This document shows positions 57,350 through 64,000 of a DNA stretch of 64,000 bases, in pieces. The notes under the pieces were generated by a model. That model made no database searches, was not told the DNA's origin, and saw only the letters and a program-made list of their open reading frames with translations. Made by a program: the position numbers and the translations under genes. How positions within the stretch are numbered: position 1 is the stretch's first letter; every line of letters begins with the position of its first letter. Source of the DNA: Diphasiastrum complanatum (taxonomy: Eukaryota; Streptophyta; Lycopodiopsida; Lycopodiales; Lycopodiaceae); contig CM055109.1 of assembly GCA_029204225.1 (NCBI GenBank), forward strand, positions 29,138,361 to 29,202,360, written 5' to 3'.

Positions 57350-58100
57350 TCCTATAAATTCAAAGGCATACTGGTATTTAAAGAGACGCAAGCTCCTATA
57401 ATTCTGTTCATAATACACTTCTTACATGCCTTTCGTGTATGCTTGCCAATTAAGCTTTTGGCTTGTTAATTTCAAATTTTTCTTTGTTCTTATGCTATAT
57501 GTTACAACAACTTGGTTTTTTGCAAATTGTAATTCTAACAATTTTAGATACATTTTTTTTAAGCTTTTAACATTCTTGATTTTTGTTGCGACTCTTACAA
57601 ATAAGTCAATAGCCTTGTTTTCTACAACTCAATGCAAGGTTAGAATTGCGTAGCCAGTTGTAACTTTTACAATGTGTCAATAGAACGTTTCTTCAACTCC
57701 ATGCAAGGCTAGAATTGCGTAGCTAGTTGCAGCATGATGCAATCTAGAAATGCCACTTGTTACTAGTAGGGCTAGCAAAATGCTTAGCATGTTGGTTGGT
57801 CATTCAAATCCCTTGCATGCAAATATTTCTTCCTTAATCTCTCAATGTTGTCAATAAGTTGCCTGCATCCAAACTTTGCTATGCAACCACAATATAATAT
57901 ATAAAATGGTCCTTGTTTGAAATTGGTTTCCAACTAGGACTGAGATGGGGTGGTGGAGGCGTGCTCGATGCCTCGAGAAGTGTTGTTGCCACTCACAAGA
58001 GCCTAGAACCAAGACTGACATGCGGTCTGTGTCCCTATACCCAGATCCAGATATGGATCTGTATCTATACACTTTGATGGGACCATGTGAGAAGTGCTCT
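57350..58100. other. Spacer with a short tandem duplication
   Basis: No gene recognised. It contains the duplication listed at 57595-57735 and probably the 3' UTR of the GIY-YIG locus. Confidence 0.5.
57595..57735 (+). repeat. ~66-bp tandem duplication
   Basis: Two diverged copies of 'caatgcaaggttagaattgc' with flanking 'ttacaa..gtcaatag' occur at about 57598 and 57664. It lies about 250 bp after the GIY-YIG stop codon. Confidence 0.75.
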
Positions 58101-58197
58101 TTTTTGCTAACCCCTTGAGGGTGTTGCGGGTTGGGAAAAAAATTGAAAAGCAAGGGGTCATTGGTCCACATGGTATAACCCACCAAATCCACATAGC

Positions 58198-58258
58198 TAG
58201 GGTTTTAGCAAGATACAAGAGAATCCCCAAATCAAGAGCTTTAATTCAAAACCCTAAT
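58198..58258 (+). promoter_or_regulatory. Telo-box motifs upstream of the NRAP-like gene
   Basis: AAACCCTAA occurs at 58250-58258 and its complement-type TAGGGTTTT at 58198-58206, about 500 bp before the start codon. Telo boxes are known in promoters of plant ribosome-biogenesis and ribosomal-protein genes, which fits the predicted product. The transcription start is not identified. Confidence 0.55.
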
Positions 58259-58740
58259 TCCATATCCTTAAACCCTTGGAGAGGTTTTAGGGCGGATCGA
58301 TTGGCTGCAAGCAGCAAATTTCGCTTCTCCTACAAAGAGATCGAATTGTTTTGGATCATGCCATAAGGGAGTGGGAATGATCGGATGGTGATTGCAATTA
58401 GCCACTTCAGTTTTTGGTCTTCAGAGCTGCCTGCGGCAACAATGGCTCCATCACTAAAGCTTTTGGGCAAAAGTGAGGTTCAAGGTTATATTACAGAAGC
58501 TTAAAACCAGCCTACAATTGCTGTTAGCTTCATTGTGGGGCTACAAAGACAAAGAAGGAAAGCTAAAGTCGGCAGAGCCCTACTTAAACCCTGCATAAAT
58601 CCTTCTAAAACCCCACACCTTGCCTCCCTAGTCTCTTTGATTTGCTGCAGCAGCGCTCACATGCTTTTACAATCATCCATTGCATTGATTTGATTTGTGA
58701 GGTTTTACTTTTGGGTCGCTGAGTTTAATATTGCTGCTAC

Positions 58741-58884
58741 ATGGCGGAATCTCTTCCTCATCTAGCTTCTTTGAAAGTGAAGGAGCTGCTCAGGGAAGTG
58801 CAGGTGGACTATGACAATACCAGTGCAGTGGAGGATGTGGTTCGTGCAGTTAGAGAGCTCTTGCTGCAGATACCTGCCCAAGAG
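58741..58884 (+). CDS. First exon of an NRAP/Utp22-like nucleolar protein
   Basis: 48 codons from MAESLPHLASLKVKELLREV, ending IPAQE at a clean donor GAG|GTATGA. The LKV-ELL-EV--DY pattern with a following helix and IP-Q matches the N-terminus of plant NRAP (Utp22/nucleolar protein 6), an SSU-processome protein needed for 18S rRNA maturation. The full protein is about 1000 residues, so more than 90% is not here. No further exon could be assigned up to the window end. The gene may continue past 64000 with a transposon-filled intron, or be truncated by those insertions. The telo boxes upstream support the assignment. Confidence 0.55.
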
Positions 58885-60321
58885 GTATGAATTTAAATTG
58901 CTTTAGGCCTCCGAAGGATCAGTTTGTTTTTGGGTTTTGTTGCGCTTGGTTGATTTGTATTTCTCTGCAATTTCTTAACTGGAGTTCCTTAAGAAGTTAT
59001 CAAACAAATTTAATTTTTCATTGGCTTCAGCAGTGAAGAGTTTCTTTTCAATTTTCCTCAATAAAGACGGGATCAGAATGGTCTGGATGCAAGAAAAATT
59101 CAAAGTCTGTGGTTGACGATGAAAGTACTGCTCTCCTTAGAAACATGAATGTGGATTCTTCCCAGCCCAAGAAAGCTGGATAGAGATCCTTTGGAAAATG
59201 AGAAATGACGATTGAGACATGGGGATATGAGAAATGGGAAAAGCTACATTATTGCATATGTAAACTAGCACAAGGTAGTTAAGATACGGCATTGGAGATG
59301 CAAAAATTGAGGAAGAATGTCTATGCGATGCAAGAAAGAGACAAAATCTGTTTGAGTTCTGCATGATAAGTGTTCTTCAATGGGCGGTTTTTTTTTTTTT
59401 TTTTTTTGGATTGCAAACACACATATAAGATAATATTGGGGAAAAAAAATGTAAGTGCTATAAATTTATAAAGTTGATGATCCTTCATCAATATCTCAAA
59501 ACCAAGACCAGGAATTGATTGCTACAAAGGTCTTCTACAAAAAAGTTCTTAAAACCCTGACCAAGAAGCTTCCATATGAAGGAGTAACAGGGTGTTTTTA
59601 AGCTTCAGGAGCTTATATATGGCTGCTCGCCTTTTTGATTGATTGGGGCTCTGAGGCAGTGGCTATTAAGTCAAGAATGGGTGCCAATGTAGTCATATTG
59701 TTCAAGGGATCCAAATGTAATTAACCCAATACAAATATGAGGGTTTCAAACGTATTGAATGTCTAAATTCCCTCCAATAACAAAGAATGTTCTTGTTAAT
59801 GTTTGCCATAAACTCATAAAGTCGATGGATTGGTGATGATTTGAAGCCTGAACGTTTAGAATTATTAGTTTGGCATTATAAAAAATCCACGACTGAAGAA
59901 CAAAGAGTTAGAGCTTGGTTAGTGAACATTCATCAAGCATTAGCATGTTGCTACCCTATAGGCAATGAAGCCCTGATCAATAACTTGTACTTTTTCAACT
60001 TGATCAACAAACTTACTAGTTTTAGGATAGTAAATTGCGATTTTTCAAAATGACACACACCACAACTAAGTACAAATCTAAGGATCTTCTCCTTAGACCA
60101 AGTAATGCATGAATTGAAAAAAGAGCCCTAGTATGGGCTAGAGAAAAATGCCTAGCATAAACTTGGCCTCCTTGTTCCCCTACACCACTCAATGATATGC
60201 CTTTGCCTATGCCCGTGCTTGAGCTTGGATCTCTAGGCTAGCATTGAACTCTACGTGCATATTGGAAAATACTAGGGCCTTGTAATTGCAGCCCTTCCTC
60301 ACCCTCCTCAGTGTGTATGTC
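58885..60321. other. Probable intron or broken flank of the NRAP-like gene
   Basis: No convincing second exon. A frame near 59065-59180 (EWSGCKKNSKSVVDDESTAL) ends in TAG and does not resemble NRAP. A T20 run lies at about 59388-59407. A 70-residue frame at 59841-60053 has no recognised domain. Confidence 0.45.
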
Positions 60322-60769
60322 TGTTACAATCCCTACTTACTGCAAACCTCCAGGTGCCGGTTAACCACAAGAGACCGAACGATTCACGTTCCACCCCGCC
60401 GTAGGACCTAATCCGGGTCCACCCACCATGCCCTGGCCTGTGACCGTATCATGCTGGATCTGACCTCCGTCCTAGACGGTGTCCCATACCACCACCTAGG
60501 CTCTCAGCCATCTCCTGCCTCACGCTAGCATACATCCTGGCCGTGCACACGCTCTCCATCCACCTCCTCCTAGGTAGATAGAATGGATGGCAAATGAGTC
60601 CTCCTCCCCTTGTATACCTCCAAGGAGAGAGACTCCAAGCCATGTGCACACCTAGATCATGACACGTGGCAACCATGCAGGTTCATGAGTCATAGGTCAA
60701 GTCTACAGGCCCAGTCATCATCCAGTCTCAAGTCTGGGTTTGGGACCCAAGGGAGTTGGGTCCCTAACA
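60322..60769 (-). repeat. 3' LTR of element D
   Basis: About 448 bp. On the plus strand it begins TGTTAC and ends CTAACA, so it has TGTTA/TAACA inverted ends. On the minus strand it follows a purine-rich GGAAGAGGGAA (60780-60770). Confidence 0.75.
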
Positions 60770-60796
60770 TTCCCTCTTCCTTAAAAAATTCCTTAT

Positions 60797-62312
60797 CTAA
60801 GGAAGGAAACTAGGGAACCTCTGTTTAAGGTCATATTCCTTTTCCCAAGTATCATCATCCTCAAAACTTCCTTTCCAACGAACCAAGTACTCAGTTACCT
60901 GCCGGTTCATGAGTCCACGTTGATGTACAACAACAATGGCCTGTGGTTCAGTAGGTACAAAGGATGTCAGGTCCTCCAGCTGAACTAAGTCCTCCTGAAG
61001 TATCAAGTCATCCTTTCCACCAAGTCGTTCCTTTAAACGGCTAATGTGAAAAACAGGATGGACTTTAATACCTTGAGATAGCTCCGGCTGATAGGCATTC
61101 CGATGGAGTTTCTTTACTATACGGAATGGTCCTGCATACCGAGGTGATAACTTAGGGCATTTTCCAATCTTTAGTACCTTAGAATCTTTTGGGATTCTAA
61201 GATATACCCAAGCCCCCTCCTCATAGACCCTTGGTAGTCGCTTTTGATTAGTGTAAAACTGGGCTCTATCCTGAGCCGTTTTTATGTTTTCGCGAGCAAC
61301 AAGCAAGAAATCTACTGTTGCTTTAACCTTGAGGCCTTTGAGGCCCACTGAAATGGGAGCCCTAGGCTGGAAACCATACATCAGAGAAAATGGACTAAAC
61401 CCCGTCGCTGAGTGCTTTACGCTGTTATACGCAAACTCAATCATTGGAAGGTACCTTTCCCAATCCGATTGTCTTATGGAAAAATGTGACCGAAGCATAT
61501 CTTCCATAGACTGGTTTGTCCTCTCTGTCTGACCATCGGATTCAGGATGATCTGATGACCCCAAACTCAAAGTGGTCTCTAATTTCTCAAAGACCGCTTG
61601 CCAGAATTTGCCAGTGAACTTAGGATCTTGATCACTAACAATGTCATTCGGCAAACCAAACAACCTGAACAACTTTTCAATGAAAAGCTGAGCAAGTTCG
61701 GAAGCTTTGACAGTTTGCTTGCTTGGTATGAACTATGCCATTTTAGTTAACCTGTCAACTATTACCCAAATGGCATCATTTTGCTTCCCCATCCAAGCCA
61801 ACCACAAAGTCCATGGAAATACTTTCCCACTTCCTTTTGGGAATTTCCAAGGGCATTAACAAACCAGCTGCCTTAAGTCTTTCAGCTTTATTAACTTGGC
61901 ATTGCGCACACTTGCGAACATATGCCTCCACTTGACTTTTTAAGTTTGGCCAGTAAAAGTTCCTTTTTACTAAGTCAAGTGTCCTTTGAGCGCTAGGGTA
62001 CCTCGCACACGGGCTGTCATGACATTCATGCAGGATCTGGGCCCTTATATCCCCCATTTTTTGGCACACAAACTTTTCCATTCCGGAAAAGCAACCCATT
62101 CCTCTGTATCTTGTCCCGAGGAGAAATCTTGGAATCCTGCATTCCAAGCTCATCACTAGATCTAGAAGAACTTGCCAAGACGTCTAGCCAAATACGACCG
62201 AAGTACCTATCAGTCTTACACAAATCTCTTAAGGACAAATACAACTCAGATTGGATCTTAGAAAAGCTTAACTGATTAACCTCTCCAATCCGGCTTAAGG
62301 CTAGGACAAAGG
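60797..62312 (-). pseudogene. Element D integrase with chromodomain
   Basis: The fragment starts with the end of RNase H (LALSRIGEVNQLSFS) and the zinc-binding CHDSPCARYP...CAQCQVNKAERL block. A frameshift near 61790 and a TAG at about 61738 interrupt the core. The 291-residue frame 61672-60797 is open and has IVSDQDPKFTGKFWQ, GQTERTNQSMEDML, LIMYGFQPRAP-like sequence and GPFRIVKKLHRNAYQ. It ends in a chromodomain: EYLVRWKGSFEDDDTWEKE. Chromodomains guide integration to chromatin in this clade. Confidence 0.9.
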
Positions 62313-62639
62313 TAAAGAAAGCAACAAGAGTGGTGAAATTGGTTGAGAGTAGTCTAGTCTATGATGATCTGTACAAAAATTTCAAAAAGTGTTGAAAACA
62401 AAAAACAAAAAACACCCTAAAATCTTCACCTATTGAGCACTTACCACCTATTGACCAATTACCATGGAAGTATCACACACTGCACTTGCTAAAAGGTGAC
62501 AAAGACTTGAAAAATTAAAAAGCAATGATCTCTACTTAATTATATGTATTATCATGATCGAGCATTTGTTGCGAATGGGACCATTTTTCAATCAATAGTG
62601 AGTTATTGCGAATGGGACCATTTTTCAATCGATAGCGAG
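62313..62639. other. Spacer between element D and the LINE fragment
   Basis: No gene recognised; contains the 37-bp duplication below. Confidence 0.5.
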
Positions 62640-62641
62640 TT
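62568..62641 (+). repeat. 37-bp tandem duplication
   Basis: 'ttgcgaatgggaccattttt' followed by 'caatc(a/g)atag(t/c)gagt' is repeated at 62569 and 62606. Confidence 0.9.
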
Positions 62642-63240
62642 TTGAGGCTGAGACCAGGAGACTACATGCATCGGGCTAGACAAGTTTTGAGCTATCGAGA
62701 GTGGGTTTACTATTGTTTTGTTGGCTTCAAGAGAGCCTTTGACTCCGTTCCATGGTCCCTTCTCATCCAATAGCTGCATGATTTTGGTTTCTTCACTGAC
62801 ATGGTTCTAGCGGTGATGGCACTTTATGAGAGAGTTCTTGGTTTTTTTCGCATTTCAGAGTAGATACGGAGTACCATTGGTGTGAAGCAAGGTTGCTCCC
62901 TCTCACCCTCTTTGTTTGGACTTTATGTTTATGAGCTCGATAGAGTTATTGGTCTATGTGGTCGTGTAGGTTGTAGGCTTGGCGATCTTCTTCATGCTAA
63001 GGATATGGCTCTAGTCTCCATGACTACAGACAATTTACTTAGATGGTTAGACAATCTTATGTTTTTTGTATCATATGGGGATTGGGTGTTAACATCACGA
63101 AGACCAAGGTTATGGTCTTCAACACATCTAGGGCCTTCATGCAATGACATGAGCTCATCTTTGATGGACAACCATTGGAGATGTATTATCCTACCCATAT
63201 CTAGGGGTGCTCTTTACTGGTCCTAGATTTGGCGTGAGAG
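62640..63240 (+). pseudogene. LINE (non-LTR) reverse transcriptase fragment
   Basis: Fragments in shifted frames: FVGFKRAFDSVPWSLLI near 62720, then GVKQGCSLSPSLFGLYVYEL at about 62878, and LLHAKDMALVS near 62990. The last is the catalytic block, with HAKD in place of YADD, so the active site is lost. Order and wording are typical of plant LINE RT. No endonuclease or poly(A) tail is seen. Confidence 0.8.
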
Positions 63241-63360
63241 AGGCAACTTCCACTAGACTTGGGAAGGGCCACGCTTCCCTTGTCCAGCTAGAGAGGTTCT
63301 GATTTCAACGATTTATTTGGGATGCCCTGAGTAAGTGTTAGGTATTTGATATTATCGTTA

Positions 63361-63380
63361 CCCCCCCCCTCCCCCCCCAC
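63361..63380. repeat. C-rich homopolymer-like tract
   Basis: Nine C, one T, eight C, A, C. It lies between the LINE fragment and the copia fragment. Confidence 0.9.
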
Positions 63381-63439
63381 AACCCTATATGTAGCAGAGG
63401 CACGGTGCACGGGTCTCACTTCATTTGATTGGGCTAGTA

Positions 63440-64000
63440 TATAGTGCTACCTAGGCGAGAGTGGCTGTCTAGTTTTCAAGAACTAGATGATGTGATAACT
63501 ACACATGATATAATTGGAGTTGGAAAAGTACAGGTTCAACTACCTTCAAGGAAGATTGGAGACATAAAGGACGTGCTTTATGTACCAGGAATCAAGAAGA
63601 ACTTACTCTCAGTATCAGCTATTGCGAAGCAACACATGGTGGTGCAATTTGACGAAGAGCGGTGTCTCATCAAGAGGAAGGACAATGAAGTAGTAGCTGA
63701 GGGCATACTTGCAGGAAAGTTGTACAAACTTCAGTCTCAGGTGGTGGGTCATCATGCAAGTGTTGCGGATATTGGATCAGTGAGTAAGTTATGGCACGAG
63801 AGATTTGGACATCTGAATTACAAAAGTCTACAAGTCTTGAGGCAATACAACATGGTTACATGTTTACCTCAAGTTGTTTTTGATCACAAGGTTTGTGAGG
63901 GTTGTGTCTCAGGGAAACATCATATGAAGAAATTTCCGTCTAGTACATTCAAGGCGAGAAATGTTCTAGAACTTGTCAGATTTGTGTGGTCCTACGAGAA
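63440..64000 (+). pseudogene. Ty1/copia protease-integrase junction, runs off the window
   Basis: A continuous plus frame to the last base: KDVLYVPGIKKNLLSVSAIA, VVQFDEERCLIKRKD, then LWHERFGHLNYKSLQVLRQY and CEGCVSGKHHMKKFP. This is the standard copia gag-pre-integrase region. The active-site DSGA of the protease is not found upstream, so the 5' end is truncated near 63440. The 3' end is cut by the window, so whether the pol is intact cannot be judged. Confidence 0.85.

Larger units (their letters stand above)
60322..62312 (-). mobile_element. Retroelement D: chromovirus 3' part with LTR
   Basis: A minus-strand Ty3/gypsy fragment: RNase H end, integrase, chromodomain and 3' LTR. Everything upstream of the integrase is missing past about 62312. 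It is the same family as element C, and the C integrase aligns with it. Confidence 0.88.

Noticed and set aside
45722-62312. Elements C and D as two halves of one element split by an insertion
   Set aside because: They are in opposite orientation and both contain the integrase region, so they are two separate copies.

Overview
This window is nuclear DNA from a land plant with a large, repeat-rich genome. The genes have short GT-AG introns. The flanks hold nested Ty3/gypsy and Ty1/copia LTR retrotransposons, a LINE fragment and very long CT/GA microsatellites. The one complete host gene is an auxin efflux carrier of the canonical long PIN type. Its sequence, together with the style of the repeats, suggests a seed-free vascular plant such as a fern, with a gymnosperm as the alternative. 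That placement is inference; nothing here fixes the species.

Layout. 1-2.95 kb is AT-rich and featureless. 3.43-6.99 kb (minus) is a six-exon PIN gene of 657 codons with all splice phases consistent. Its upstream flank (7-9.9 kb) carries imperfect repeats and microsatellites. 9.9-22.2 kb is retroelement A, a minus-strand non-chromoviral Ty3/gypsy element with LTRs, a primer-binding site, gag-pol, and a long extra coiled-coil ORF between integrase and the 3' LTR. 22.2-26.4 kb holds unidentified minus-strand reading frames, two long GA tracts and a gypsy integrase remnant. 26.45-29.86 kb is a decayed minus-strand copia element. It is cut by retroelement B (29.86-45.65 kb, same family as A), which itself contains a decayed plus-strand copia (32.2-36.6 kb) and a young non-autonomous LTR element with TGAT flanks (38.39-43.63 kb). 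45.7-49.6 kb is a plus-strand chromovirus-type gypsy (C), truncated at its 3' end.

49.6-58.9 kb is the least repeat-like part. It has a frameshifted DnaJ-family zinc-ribbon fragment with four ~30-residue repeats, a leucine-rich-repeat receptor remnant, and a ~190-bp tandem repeat array followed by an adjacent ~530-bp duplication. These lead into a multi-exon locus combining a kinase N-lobe-like segment, an unrecognised middle domain and a GIY-YIG nuclease domain (55.06-57.35 kb). Then comes the first exon of an NRAP/Utp22-like nucleolar protein with telo-box motifs upstream. 60.3-64 kb contains the 3' part of a second chromovirus with chromodomain and LTR (D), a LINE reverse transcriptase fragment and the start of a copia polyprotein that runs off the window; these may lie in an intron of the NRAP-like gene.

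The strongest candidate for something not previously described is the kinase-like/GIY-YIG locus with its duplicated 5' region. Next are the extra ORF and the repeated GGCGAAGGTTC motif of the A/B family, and the paired paralogous ORFs of the non-autonomous LTR element.
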